A stretch of DNA of 64,000 nucleotides from Cellulosilyticum sp. I15G10I2. Lineage in GTDB: Bacteria > Bacillota > Clostridia > Lachnospirales > Cellulosilyticaceae. This document shows, one piece after another, positions 1 through 8,393 of the stretch; the first letter of the stretch is position 1, and every line of letters begins with the position of its first letter. The stretch spans positions 62,001-126,000 of the forward strand of contig NZ_FMMP01000007.1 of NCBI RefSeq assembly GCF_900095725.1, read 5' to 3'. A program made the position numbers and the translations under genes. The notes under the pieces are model-generated. The model saw nothing but the letters and a program-made list of their open reading frames with translations, was not told the origin of the DNA and ran no database searches.

Positions 1-1
1 G

Positions 2-142
2 CTTCAACATTTACCTGAATGGACAAAACTTGTTTTTGCACAAAATGGTATTGTAGTAGCATTTATTGTAGCAGTTATCTTAAACCTCATATTACCGCAA
101 GATAAAAAGGAAAAGGCTGAAGAAGGAATTGCCTTCCATTGA
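2..142 (+). CDS. C-terminus of an NCS2-type xanthine/uracil permease (partial)
   Basis: Only the last 46 codons are inside the window; the gene begins to the left. The tail has a hydrophobic segment (GIVVAFIVAVILNLILP) followed by a short charged end. This ending is typical of the last membrane helix of nucleobase:cation symporter-2 proteins. The neighbours fit: the next three genes encode a xanthine-dehydrogenase-like enzyme, so a purine importer would supply its substrate. A hairpin follows the stop codon at once. The family call rests on a short tail plus context and could be wrong in detail. Confidence 0.6.
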   Translation, partial: LQHLPEWTKLVFAQNGIVVAFIVAVILNLILPQDKKEKAEEGIAFH

Positions 143-170
143 GTTTTAACTCACGGAAGGCAATTTCTTC
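129..170 (+). terminator. Terminator after the permease gene
   Basis: A strong hairpin overlaps the permease stop codon. The arms GCCTTCC..TGAG and CTCA..GGAAGGC flank a TTTTAA loop, and T-rich DNA follows. The next gene starts about 40 bp later with no clear promoter between them, so partial read-through into the xdh genes is likely. Confidence 0.6.
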
Positions 171-205
171 TCATGCAAACTAAAAGGTAAGGAAGGAGCT
201 TGAAT

Positions 206-994
206 GTGTTTTCATTAAAAGAATACATTACCGCAAAAAGTCTGCAAGAAGCTTATGAACTACTTAATAAAAATAAGAATAATGTTGTATTAGGTGGTCT
301 TCTATGGCTCAAAATGGGAAACAAAAACTATAATATGGGTATAGACTTGTCTCAGCTAGGTCTTGATACTATTATAGAAAATGAATCTCAAATTGAGATT
401 GGTTGTATGACAACCCTCAGACAAATTGAAACAAGCAGTGTACTGAATACGTACTTTGATGGGATAGTCGCTGGATCGGTTAAAGATATTGTTGGGGTGC
501 AGTTTAGAAACTGTGCAACAATGGGCGGCAGCGTCTATTCAAGATTTGGGTTTTCTGATCTATTAACCGCACTGCTGGCGCTTGATACTTATGTTCATAT
601 GCACGCGGGAGGTACTATTCCTCTCGAAAAATTTATAAATATGCCTTATCAAAAAGATATTTTAGTAAAAATAGTAATTAAAAAAAATGGATGTCAAGCA
701 AGTTATAACAGTCATAGAATGACTGCAACGGATTTTCCGATATTAGCTGTTGCTATTAGTAGATGTGCCACCAACTGGAAGATAGCTGTTGGTGCAAGGC
801 CTAACAAGGCTGCTTTAGCTACCCGGGCCTCTACGTTACTGCCACAAAATCCAACAAAAGAGGACATAGAATCTGCATGTGAAGCAGTGACCCATGAACT
901 TAATTTTGGAACAAACCTAAGAGGATCAGCTGCGTATAGAAAACAACTCGCAAAGGTCCTTGTTAAGAGAGGGGTAGAAGAGATTTGCAGATAA
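206..994 (+). CDS. Xanthine dehydrogenase-like FAD-binding subunit
   Basis: This is the middle, FAD-binding subunit of a molybdenum hydroxylase (CoxM/XdhB family, about 262 residues; usual length 260-290). It passes electrons between the 2Fe-2S subunit and NAD or another acceptor. The family signature near residue 108 reads ATMGGSVYSR, followed by SDLLTALLALD; a weaker first flavin loop (VVLGGLL) is near residue 29. The frame is open from a TTG at 200, but AAGGAG at 193-198 sits 7 bases before GTG 206, so GTG is the better start. It overlaps the next gene by 10 bp. The separate FAD, iron-sulfur and molybdenum subunits are the usual clostridial arrangement. Purine oxidation is the likely role, judged from the preceding permease; other aromatic heterocycles are possible substrates. 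Confidence 0.85.
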   Translation: MFSLKEYITAKSLQEAYELLNKNKNNVVLGGLLWLKMGNKNYNMGIDLSQLGLDTIIENESQIEIGCMTTLRQIETSSVLNTYFDGIVAGSVKDIVGVQFRNCATMGGSVYSRFGFSDLLTALLALDTYVHMHAGGTIPLEKFINMPYQKDILVKIVIKKNGCQASYNSHRMTATDFPILAVAISRCATNWKIAVGARPNKAALATRASTLLPQNPTKEDIESACEAVTHELNFGTNLRGSAAYRKQLAKVLVKRGVEEICR

Positions 995-1446
995 AATGTT
1001 ATATCAACAATAGACTATTTAATGAAAATATTGAACCGGACATGCTTCTCATAGATTTTCTACGCCATGTAGGGTTTTTGAGTGTTAAACGTGGCTGTGA
1101 TACGGCAAACTGTGGTTTATGTACGGTTTGGGTTAATGAAAAACCAGTCCTGTCCTGTTCCGTTTTGGCAGCAAGTGTGAGTGGGAAGCGCATCACCACG
1201 CTTGAAGGCGTAGAAGATGAAGCTATAGCGTTTGGTCAGTTTATAGCAAATGAAGGTGCAGAACAATGTGGTTATTGCAGCCCAGGGTTTATCATGAATG
1301 TACTTGCTATGAAAAGAGAGCTTAAAGAGCCAACAGAAGAAGCAATCAAACACTATCTTTCTGGTAATTTGTGCCGTTGTACAGGTTATATGGGCCAATT
1401 AAGAGCTATTAAGAAATTTTTACAACACGGAAGGGATGGTGCATAA
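985..1446 (+). CDS. Xanthine dehydrogenase-like 2Fe-2S subunit
   Basis: This 153-residue protein is the small iron-sulfur subunit of the same enzyme. Cysteines 38, 43, 46 and 58 form the plant-ferredoxin-type [2Fe-2S] site (RGCDTANCGLC ... C). The C-terminal half carries the second site, CGYC ... LCRCTGY, which binds the cluster next to the molybdopterin. Both sites are complete. Translation starts at a TTG inside the end of the FAD-subunit gene, behind a purine-rich stretch, so the two are probably translationally coupled. The stop codon directly abuts the ATG of the molybdenum subunit. Confidence 0.9.
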   Translation: MQIKCYINNRLFNENIEPDMLLIDFLRHVGFLSVKRGCDTANCGLCTVWVNEKPVLSCSVLAASVSGKRITTLEGVEDEAIAFGQFIANEGAEQCGYCSPGFIMNVLAMKRELKEPTEEAIKHYLSGNLCRCTGYMGQLRAIKKFLQHGRDGA

Positions 1447-3720
1447 ATGAAAGTCGTGAATCAAAGTATTACGAAGTTAGATGCTATGGCCTTAGTTACA
1501 GGCAAACCAGTTTATACGAATGATATTGCACCCAAAAACTGTTTGATTGTAAAAGTACTTAGAAGTCCTCATGCCTACGCGAAAATACTCAATATAAAAA
1601 CAGATACAGCCCTTAAAGTTCCCGGAATAGAATGTATTTTAACTTATAAAGATGTGCCAAATAAGCGCTTTACAATGGCAGGACAATCTTACCCAGAGCC
1701 CAGTCCCTATGACAGACTAATACTCGATCAATATGTAAGATATGTGGGTGACCCTGTAGCAATCGTTGCCGGCGACAATGAAAAAGCGGTCAAAAAGGCA
1801 TTAAGGCTCATTAAAGTCGAATACGAGGTGTTTAAACCAGTATTAGATCCAGAAGAAGCTATAGATAATAGCACTGTCATTCATACAGAAGATGATTATC
1901 ACGTTAATTATGATATGGGTAATGATGTTAAAAGAAATCTATGTTGTTCTGGTGGTTTTGAAAGCGGCAATGTAGACGCAGAGTTTGAAAAATGTGATGT
2001 GATTGTAGATGAAGTCTATCATACTAAGGCTAATAACCAAGCCATGATGGAGACCTTTGCTACCTATACCCATATGGATTATAACGGTAGATTAAATATT
2101 ATAAGTTCTACTCAAATACCTTTCCATGTAAGAAGAATAGCTGCAAGAGCACTAGATATTCCAAAAACAAAAGTCCGGGTTATTAAGCCAAGAATAGGTG
2201 GAGGATTTGGTGCCAAACAGACCGTGGTAAGTGAACTTTTCCCAAGCCTCGTAACACTAAAAACAGGCAAGCCTGCTAAAATGATATTTGATAGGTATGA
2301 GACCTTTGCTGCATCAACAAGCCGACACGAAATGAAAATACGGGCTAAAGTGGGTGCAGATAGAGACGGAAATATTAAGGCTATCCATATAACTACTCTC
2401 TCAAATACAGGCGCCTACGGCGAACACGGCCCTACTACTGTTGGTCTATCGGGGCATAAAACAATGTCTTTATACAATAAAGCTGCCGCCTTTAAGTTTG
2501 AGTTTAATGTGGTTTATACCAATACGATGTCAGCAGGGGCATTTCGTGGTTATGGGGCAACTCAAGGTACATTTGCACTAGAGTCAGCCATTAATGAACT
2601 CGCAGCCAAATTAGATATGGATCCAATCGCTCTCCGGCAAAAAAACTTGCTTGAAGAGGGAGAAGTTCTAACGGCATATCACGGAGAAACCTTAAGAAGC
2701 TGCACGCTTAATCGTTGTATCAATAAGGGTAAGGAACTTATTAAATGGGATGAAAAATACCCCTATAAAAAAATAAGTGATCATAAAGTAAGGGCCGTTG
2801 GCACTGCAATAACTATGCAAGGCTCAGGTATAGCAGGTCTTGATATTGCATCGGTTCAAATAAGATTAAATGATGATGGCTTTTACACATTACTTATTGG
2901 TGCCACTGATATGGGTACAGGCTGTGATACAATACTTGGACAAATGGCCGCAGAGTGCCTGGAATGTGATATGGATAAAATCGTTGTAAATGGTGTTGAT
3001 ACCGATCAATCTCCCTACGATACAGGCTCCTATGCTTCAAGTACCACCTATGTAACAGGTATGTCTGTTATTAAGGCCTGCGAAAAGCTCAAGGAACAAA
3101 TGCTTACTGAGGCCTCAAAGATCTTGAAAGTTGAAAAGGACACCTTAGAGTTTGATGGACAGAAAATATATAATGAAGAGAAAAGCATTACACTAGATAG
3201 GTTGGCCCAGGAACTCGTTGTTGGCGATGGTAATTATTTAATGGTAACCGCCTCCCACTCAAGCCCCTATTCACCGCCTCCATTTATGGCAGGTTTTGTT
3301 GAAATTGAATTAGACACAGAAACTGGCAAAATAGATATTATAGATTATTTCGGTATTGTAGATTGCGGCACTCCTATTAATCCAAAACTTGCTAGAATAC
3401 AAGTGGAAGGTGGTATAGTACAAGGTATTGGCATGGCGTTATATGAGGATATTACTTATACTCCCTCAGGTAAAATGAAAAATAATTCATTTATGCAGTA
3501 TAAAATACCATCAAGACGCGATGTAGGCAACATTCAAGTAGCATTTGAAAGCAGCTTCGAACCTACAGGACCTTTTGGCGCAAAATCTATCGGAGAGGTT
3601 GTTATTAATACACCCCCACCAGCAATCGCCCATGCAGTCTCTAATGCCGCCGGTGTAAATATACGAAGTCTGCCTATTACCTCTGAAAAGATATTAAAAG
3701 AGATAATGGCCAAATACTAA
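1447..3720 (+). CDS. Xanthine dehydrogenase-like molybdenum-binding subunit
   Basis: This 757-residue catalytic subunit hydroxylates a carbon of a purine or similar heterocycle at the Mo centre. An N-terminal a/b-hammerhead domain (TGKPVYTNDI..., LRSPHAYAKI) is followed by the molybdopterin-binding part with GGGFGAKQ near residue 250 and GAFRGYGATQ near 363. The expected catalytic glutamate is near residue 716 in GAKSIGEVV, followed by TPPPAIAHA. Length and motif order match the family. It starts directly after the stop of the 2Fe-2S gene. The cytidylyltransferase-like gene 15 bp downstream suggests a cytosine-dinucleotide or selenium-type Mo cofactor. Substrate specificity cannot be read from the sequence. 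Confidence 0.9.
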   Translation: MKVVNQSITKLDAMALVTGKPVYTNDIAPKNCLIVKVLRSPHAYAKILNIKTDTALKVPGIECILTYKDVPNKRFTMAGQSYPEPSPYDRLILDQYVRYVGDPVAIVAGDNEKAVKKALRLIKVEYEVFKPVLDPEEAIDNSTVIHTEDDYHVNYDMGNDVKRNLCCSGGFESGNVDAEFEKCDVIVDEVYHTKANNQAMMETFATYTHMDYNGRLNIISSTQIPFHVRRIAARALDIPKTKVRVIKPRIGGGFGAKQTVVSELFPSLVTLKTGKPAKMIFDRYETFAASTSRHEMKIRAKVGADRDGNIKAIHITTLSNTGAYGEHGPTTVGLSGHKTMSLYNKAAAFKFEFNVVYTNTMSAGAFRGYGATQGTFALESAINELAAKLDMDPIALRQKNLLEEGEVLTAYHGETLRSCTLNRCINKGKELIKWDEKYPYKKISDHKVRAVGTAITMQGSGIAGLDIASVQIRLNDDGFYTLLIGATDMGTGCDTILGQMAAECLECDMDKIVVNGVDTDQSPYDTGSYASSTTYVTGMSVIKACEKLKEQMLTEASKILKVEKDTLEFDGQKIYNEEKSITLDRLAQELVVGDGNYLMVTASHSSPYSPPPFMAGFVEIELDTETGKIDIIDYFGIVDCGTPINPKLARIQVEGGIVQGIGMALYEDITYTPSGKMKNNSFMQYKIPSRRDVGNIQVAFESSFEPTGPFGAKSIGEVVINTPPPAIAHAVSNAAGVNIRSLPITSEKILKEIMAKY

Positions 3721-3735
3721 AAGAGGTACAATATT

Positions 3736-4320
3736 ATGATTAACGCCATCATAATGGCATCGGGTTATTCAAGTCGCATGAAGCAAAATAAACTACTTTT
3801 AGAATACAGAGGAAAAACACTTATTCAGCAAACCGTTGATACGATTTTAAAGTGTAATTTTTCTCAGGTTATTTTGGTTGTCAGAAATAACGAACTTCTG
3901 CAACTTAAAACTAACAACAGCTTAAAAGTAATTGAAAATAAAAATGCCTATAGAGGCATTAGTGAATCTATTAAGCTCGGACTAAAATATGCTGATGATT
4001 GTGATGGCTATATGTTTTTTACTATAGACCAACCACTACTTGACCCCATTATAATTAACAAACTAGTACACTCCTTTGATGAAGATCAACATGCTATTGT
4101 AGTCCCCCGTTATAGGGGCAAAAGGGGTAGCCCTGTTATATTCCCTAAAAGATTCAAACAAGAGTTGATGGATTTAGAAGGAGATACAGGGGGAAAAATA
4201 ATCATAAATAGATACTTAGAGCAAGTACGGTTTGTAGAAATTAATGATGAGAAAAGCTTATTTGATGTGGATACACAGGAAGATTATAAAAAGCTTTTAC
4301 AATGGGACGATTCCCAATAA
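3736..4320 (+). CDS. MocA/MobA-like molybdenum cofactor nucleotidyltransferase
   Basis: This 194-residue NTP-transferase-fold protein has the nucleotide-binding start IIMASGYSSRMKQNKLLLEYRG, a variant of LAAGxSxRMGxxK, and a metal-binding acidic motif FTIDQPLL near residue 95. Close family members (MocA, YgfJ) add CMP to molybdopterin for xanthine-dehydrogenase-family enzymes. MobA, which adds GMP, has the same fold. Its place 15 bp behind the molybdenum subunit favours the cytidylyltransferase role for this hydroxylase. RBS AGAGGT lies before ATG 3736. It converges with the gene at 4327, leaving only 6 bp between stops, and no separate terminator is visible. Confidence 0.8.
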   Translation: MINAIIMASGYSSRMKQNKLLLEYRGKTLIQQTVDTILKCNFSQVILVVRNNELLQLKTNNSLKVIENKNAYRGISESIKLGLKYADDCDGYMFFTIDQPLLDPIIINKLVHSFDEDQHAIVVPRYRGKRGSPVIFPKRFKQELMDLEGDTGGKIIINRYLEQVRFVEINDEKSLFDVDTQEDYKKLLQWDDSQ

Positions 4321-4326
4321 GATGCT

Positions 4327-4671
4327 TTACCGCTTCTTATCACCCGTAATATGTCTTAATATAAGCAGCCCTTGCATCATCTTAGGAAATCCACATGTTG
4401 GTGCCACGAGGAGTATAGCGTGTTCTATTTCCTCTTTTGTACAGCCGCTCTTTAGAGCTTTTAGAATATGTGTTCTTAGGGCATATTCATACTGAGAGCT
4501 TGTAGATAGAGCTATTTTAATAAGCCAACGTGTTTTTGCGTCTATGGGGCCACCTTTTTCATGAACTAATCCTCCAAATTTTTCATACGCCTCATAGATT
4601 TCACCATGATTTTCAGTTAAATATTTAAGATTTTTTTCAATAACATCCAGATTATCGAAATAGTCGTTCAT
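4327..4671 (-). CDS. Carboxymuconolactone decarboxylase/AhpD-family protein
   Basis: A small all-helical protein of 114 residues from the CMD family. The core helix pair is DAKTRWLIKIALSTSSQYEYALRTHILKAL, and EEIEHAILLVAPTCGFP follows. AhpD-type members use a CxxC pair just before the conserved histidine. Here that stretch reads SSQYEYALRTH and has no cysteines, so thiol-disulfide peroxidase activity is unlikely. Some CMD proteins are gamma-carboxymuconolactone decarboxylases and many are uncharacterised. It stands alone, reading away from the palindromic element upstream. Function unknown. Confidence 0.75.
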   Translation of the reverse strand: MNDYFDNLDVIEKNLKYLTENHGEIYEAYEKFGGLVHEKGGPIDAKTRWLIKIALSTSSQYEYALRTHILKALKSGCTKEEIEHAILLVAPTCGFPKMMQGLLILRHITGDKKR

Positions 4672-4796
4672 TGTATCTCCACCTTATATTATAATAGTAT
4701 AGCGTCTATTATAACCAAAAAGATTTCTTGTTAAACTGCGTATATTATAATCAATATTTTAGTATAAATTAAATAGAGGTTAATCATCTAAAGGTC

Positions 4797-4986
4797 CGCA
4801 TGCAGGTTTCAGGATTCTCCAGTTGCTCACTTCCATATTTCTAAAAATCTAAGCACTTCTTGCAAATGAACGCCGCAAACTCGCATACGCTCAAACAGTG
4901 CGAGCTAACTGCCATTTGCAAAAACTGCTAAGATTTTCTTTACGAAATATTCCAGAGGCACCTTCCGAATCCTGAAACCTGCACGC
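4797..4986. repeat. Nested ~190-bp palindromic element (MITE-like or structured RNA)
   Basis: The gap between 4671 and 5103 has no gene but holds a long imperfect palindrome. A perfect 16-bp outer arm at 4802-4817 pairs with 4967-4982 (GCAGGTTTCAGGATTC and its complement). Inside, ATATTT/AAATAT, AAAATCTAAGCA/TGCTAAGATTTT, TGCAAATG/CATTTGCA and CTCGCA/TGCGAG follow in strict nested order down to a small loop near 4893. It is richer in GC than its flanks. This design fits a miniature palindromic mobile element. A stable non-coding RNA is the alternative. Confidence 0.6.
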
Positions 4987-5102
4987 TACCTATAGGAATA
5001 CTTTAATACACATGAACTATTGTAGAAACTTCAGTCTGAATAGATTTAATATCTTCACAAGCACCGAATATAAATTATAAGAAATGAGAAAGGAAAACAA
5101 GT

Positions 5103-5747
5103 ATGAAAAATAATGTTAAAGGTTTATTAATGAGTATATTGTTCTGGGGAGGGATTTGGGGTTTTGCTGAAGCAACTTTAGGCTACTTACTTAATTTAAG
5201 TCCCCTTGGACTTAGCGGGAGCATCATGTTTCCTATTGGATTTTATATTTTACAAAAAGCCTATAAAGAGAGCAATCATTTATCAGTCATCTTTTATTCT
5301 GGTTTAGTTGCAGGATCTATCAAACTAATTAACTTATTCTTACCTTTGTCACACCCGGTAAAAGTCATCAATCCGGCTTTTGCAATTGTTCTTGAAGGGT
5401 TGAGTGTAATGGCTCTTGTGGCGTGGTCAGTTAAGAAAAATAAAGAAATTAGCTTTACAGGTGCACTTTTAGCCGGATTCTCGTGGAGATTTATTTATTT
5501 TATTGATGCTGTTATTTTATATTTTATTGGTATTCCTTCTCGCATGATAGAAAAAGGACCTAATGAGTATTTATGGAACTTTTTAATTCTAAATAGTGTG
5601 GTTAACGCAGTTATTATTACAGCTATGGTTAAAGCCGAAAAAAGCGGTAAAACAATAAAGCTTCCAATGTTAAAAATCCAGCCTGTAACCGCGGTGTGTT
5701 CATTACTTATAGCGATAGGTACACAACTACTTTTCTCATTAATATAG
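5103..5747 (+). CDS. Membrane protein of unknown function, paired with an NTPase
   Basis: This 214-residue protein has about six hydrophobic segments and almost no soluble domain. The first reads LLMSILFWGGIWGFAEATLGYLL and the last AVCSLLIAIGTQLLFSLI at the C-terminus. I do not recognise a defined family. The small size and compact helices resemble substrate-binding membrane components of energy-coupling transporters, but no ECF ATPase or EcfT gene is next to it. A GAAAGGA ribosome site precedes ATG 5103. The downstream NTPase gene starts 9 bp after the stop, so the two probably act together. Confidence 0.65.
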   Translation: MKNNVKGLLMSILFWGGIWGFAEATLGYLLNLSPLGLSGSIMFPIGFYILQKAYKESNHLSVIFYSGLVAGSIKLINLFLPLSHPVKVINPAFAIVLEGLSVMALVAWSVKKNKEISFTGALLAGFSWRFIYFIDAVILYFIGIPSRMIEKGPNEYLWNFLILNSVVNAVIITAMVKAEKSGKTIKLPMLKIQPVTAVCSLLIAIGTQLLFSLI

Positions 5748-5755
5748 GCTGAAAT

Positions 5756-6229
5756 TTGGTACATATAGTAACAGGGGATAAGAACTCAGGAAAAACAACT
5801 AAAATAAAAAACCTCTATGCAGCTCATGGCGGGGATGGTTTTATATCCAATAAAATTATTCAGAACGGCATTTTTTATGGCTATCAATTAACTAGATTAT
5901 CTTCTGGTGAAAGTATAGACTTTATTTATGAAAATAAATACGCGCCAGTCCACTGGGAAGACACCCTAAAGAATATCCGTTTTACATTTTATAGGCCTGC
6001 ATTTGATACTGCATACCATTGGATGCATGCAATCATACGTAATGAAGATTCTCCTATATATATTGATGAAGTGGGTAAACTCGAATTAAATAAACAGGGA
6101 TTTTATGAAATGATCAAAGATGTTGTAAATAGTAATAAAGAGATCTATATTGCTCTTAGGGAACTATACTTGGTTCAGTTTTTGGAGGCTTTCACTATAA
6201 CTGAATATGCTATTATTAAGGTTTCTTGA
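5756..6229 (+). CDS. THEP1-like nucleoside-triphosphatase
   Basis: A 157-residue P-loop protein with Walker A GDKNSGKTT near residue 7 and Walker B IYIDEVGKLEL near residue 100. The DEVGKLEL form is typical of the THEP1/NTPase_1 family of small nucleotide phosphatases and kinases. The start is TTG 5756, 9 bp behind the membrane-protein gene, with a weak ribosome site (AGGCTGA). The family is poorly understood in vivo. Its tight pairing with a membrane protein hints at a nucleotide-driven membrane function, which is inference. Confidence 0.75.
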   Translation: MVHIVTGDKNSGKTTKIKNLYAAHGGDGFISNKIIQNGIFYGYQLTRLSSGESIDFIYENKYAPVHWEDTLKNIRFTFYRPAFDTAYHWMHAIIRNEDSPIYIDEVGKLELNKQGFYEMIKDVVNSNKEIYIALRELYLVQFLEAFTITEYAIIKVS

Positions 6230-6400
6230 AAACTGAATAGTGATAACCTAAGTCTGATTCTGGAAAAATGGAAACTGACGAAGATTGGAGAGTAGGCACA
6301 AGCCTTTCCCTATGTCTATGTTTGATTAAAGTGATGCTAGGCTCATACCAGTCCATCTCTTCTCTTTAATGTATTTTGAATAGCAACTTAATTTCAAATT

Positions 6401-6446
6401 AAGAAAAGAACGGTCATCTTTTGAGGATGCGCCGTTCTTTTCTTTT
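6401..6446 (-). terminator. Terminator of the TRAP/transketolase operon
   Basis: Hairpin with arms AAAAGAACGG and CCGTTCTTTT around an inner CATC/GGATG stem. T-rich DNA follows on both strands, so it may be bidirectional. It lies downstream of the GarR-like gene, in the otherwise gene-free stretch 6230-6526. Confidence 0.75.
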
Positions 6447-6526
6447 GTACTCACATCTACTTCCATGTTAATCAATCTATTTCTCAAGCCTATATTCGTA
6501 ATAAGTATGACCAAAAAAGATAATTT

Positions 6527-7411
6527 CTATTTACGAATAACAGCTCCTGCTATTTTCTCATAATATTTAGCAATACCACTGTGATCATCCTGTCCGCAGC
6601 CATCTGCACGAAGTGTTTGAAGCATTTCCATAACTGATGCTGTTAATGGTAGTGGCGCACCTACTTGATGGCCTGTTTCAATAGCATTATTTAAGTCTTT
6701 GATATGTAAGTCGATTTTAAATCCTGGTTTGAAGTTGCCTTCTGTAATCATTGGAATTTTTGCATTCATAACAGTTGATCCAGCTAGCCCGCCTTTAATA
6801 GCATTAAACACCTTTATAGGGTCTACGCCTGCTTTTGTGCTGAGCATAAACGCTTCTGATACAGCTGCAATATTCAGTGCAACAATCACTTGATTAGCAA
6901 GCTTAGTCGTATTGCCTGCTCCTATTTCGCCGCAGTGCACTGCACTTGCACCCATTACCATTAAAATATCATATACTTGATCAAAGACTTCCTTATCTCC
7001 GCCAACCATGATCGATAAGCTGCCGTCAATAGCTTTAGGTTCTCCTCCGCTTACAGGTGCATCAATCATTTTAACACCTTTTTTGGCGCAGGCCTTATAG
7101 ATTTCCTGGGAAGCCTGTGGTGCAATAGAGCTCATATCTACAATAATGGTATCAGGCTTTGCACCTTCTAGTATGCCCTTTTCCCCCATAACAACTGTTT
7201 TAACATGAGGACTGTTTGGCAGCATTGTAATCATTAAGCTGCATGCTTCGGCAACCGCTTTAGAGGATTCACAAGCTGTTGCACCATCTTTAACGACATC
7301 ATCTATATTGGACTGAATGACATCAAATACCAGTACTTCATGTCCCGCTTTAATCAGATTTCTGACCATTGGCTTGCCCATAATACCTAATCCAATAAAT
7401 CCAATTCTCAT
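6527..7411 (-). CDS. GarR-like 2-hydroxy-3-oxopropionate reductase family protein
   Basis: This 294-residue NAD(P)-dependent reductase belongs to the beta-hydroxyacid dehydrogenase family. The Rossmann motif is at the N-terminus (GFIGLGIMGKPMVRNL). The substrate loop DAPVSGGEPKAIDGSLSIMVGG is near residue 118, and GAGNTTKLANQ carries the catalytic lysine near residue 169. Members include tartronate semialdehyde reductase, 3-hydroxyisobutyrate dehydrogenase and sulfolactaldehyde reductase (YihU). It is the last gene of the TRAP operon, so a short aldehyde acid left after the transketolase step is a sensible substrate (inference). RBS TAGGAGG precedes the ATG. Confidence 0.8.
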   Translation of the reverse strand: MRIGFIGLGIMGKPMVRNLIKAGHEVLVFDVIQSNIDDVVKDGATACESSKAVAEACSLMITMLPNSPHVKTVVMGEKGILEGAKPDTIIVDMSSIAPQASQEIYKACAKKGVKMIDAPVSGGEPKAIDGSLSIMVGGDKEVFDQVYDILMVMGASAVHCGEIGAGNTTKLANQVIVALNIAAVSEAFMLSTKAGVDPIKVFNAIKGGLAGSTVMNAKIPMITEGNFKPGFKIDLHIKDLNNAIETGHQVGAPLPLTASVMEMLQTLRADGCGQDDHSGIAKYYEKIAGAVIRK

Positions 7412-7439
7412 TTTAGTAACCTCCTAATTAACAACGCTT

Positions 7440-8369
7440 TTATAATGCTGCGATTTTCTCAGTTGCTTCCATAATGTGCTCTTTAGATAAACCGTGGTAT
7501 GCGAGTACGTCGGCATAACAGTGTGCACTGCAGCCAAATGTATCATTGACACCCACAAATTCAATAGGCTTGCAAGCTTTGCAAAGCGCCTCTGCAACTG
7601 CCCCGCCAAGACCACCGATAATACTATGTTCTTCTGCTGTTACAACACCTTTGCAGCCTTCTGCTAATTTATTAATGGCTTCTGCATTAATAGGCTTGAT
7701 TGTACTTACATTGACAACCTTAACAGATACTTTGCCTTCTAATTCTTGCGCCGCCTGCATTGCAAGCCCTACCATATAACCTGTTGCAAATACAACAACT
7801 TCCTGGCCTTCTTTGAGTACGCTTGGCATACCAATCTCAAACTTCTTGCCTTCTGGTGTTACATTGTCATAGTCGTTACGGTTTAACCTGATATAACAAG
7901 GTCCATCGTATTCTACCATGGCTTTGACAGCTTCTACTGTCTCATTGGCATCCGCTGGACAGATCACTGTCATATTAGGAATAGCTCTCATATATGCTAT
8001 ATCTTCTACGGATTGGTGTGTAGAGCCATCACCAAAGTCTGACATACCCGCAGAAGACCCTCCGATTTTCACATTTAACTTGCCAATACATATCGTCTGG
8101 CGGATTTGATCAAAGGCTCTCCCTGCTGAAAAAACTGCAAAAGAGTTCGTAAACGGAATTTTGCCTGTCTGAGCAAGACCTGCTGCAACCGACGTCATAT
8201 TAGCTTCTGCAATACCCATTTCATAATGTCTGTCCGGATAAGCCTCCTCAAACAATTTACCCATTGTAGATGCACAAAGGTCCGCATCCAAAACAACGAT
8301 ATCTTTATTGGTTTTCCCTAACTCTACTAATGTGCTGCCGTAAGCAACTCTCTGATTGATGTAAGTCAT
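7440..8369 (-). CDS. Split transketolase, C-terminal subunit
   Basis: 309 residues covering the pyrimidine-binding and C-terminal domains of transketolase. Family motifs include the catalytic-glutamate region MGIAEANMTSVAAGLA near residue 55, FAVFSAGRAFDQIRQ, and the C-terminal VVTAEEHSIIGGLGGAVAE. The partner domain is encoded by the gene just upstream, 24 bp away. Two-gene transketolases occur in many catabolic operons, for example apulose-4-phosphate and sulfo-transketolases. The enzyme would move a two-carbon ketol unit from a ketose to an aldose phosphate. Position between a dehydrogenase and an aldehyde reductase suggests a dedicated catabolic enzyme, not the housekeeping one. Confidence 0.85.
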   Translation of the reverse strand: MTYINQRVAYGSTLVELGKTNKDIVVLDADLCASTMGKLFEEAYPDRHYEMGIAEANMTSVAAGLAQTGKIPFTNSFAVFSAGRAFDQIRQTICIGKLNVKIGGSSAGMSDFGDGSTHQSVEDIAYMRAIPNMTVICPADANETVEAVKAMVEYDGPCYIRLNRNDYDNVTPEGKKFEIGMPSVLKEGQEVVVFATGYMVGLAMQAAQELEGKVSVKVVNVSTIKPINAEAINKLAEGCKGVVTAEEHSIIGGLGGAVAEALCKACKPIEFVGVNDTFGCSAHCYADVLAYHGLSKEHIMEATEKIAAL

Positions 8370-8393
8370 ATTAGAAACCTCCTGTCCTTTCTA

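Noticed and set aside
4327-4671. AhpD-type peroxidase function for the CMD-family protein.
   Set aside because: The CxxC pair needed for alkylhydroperoxidase activity is absent.
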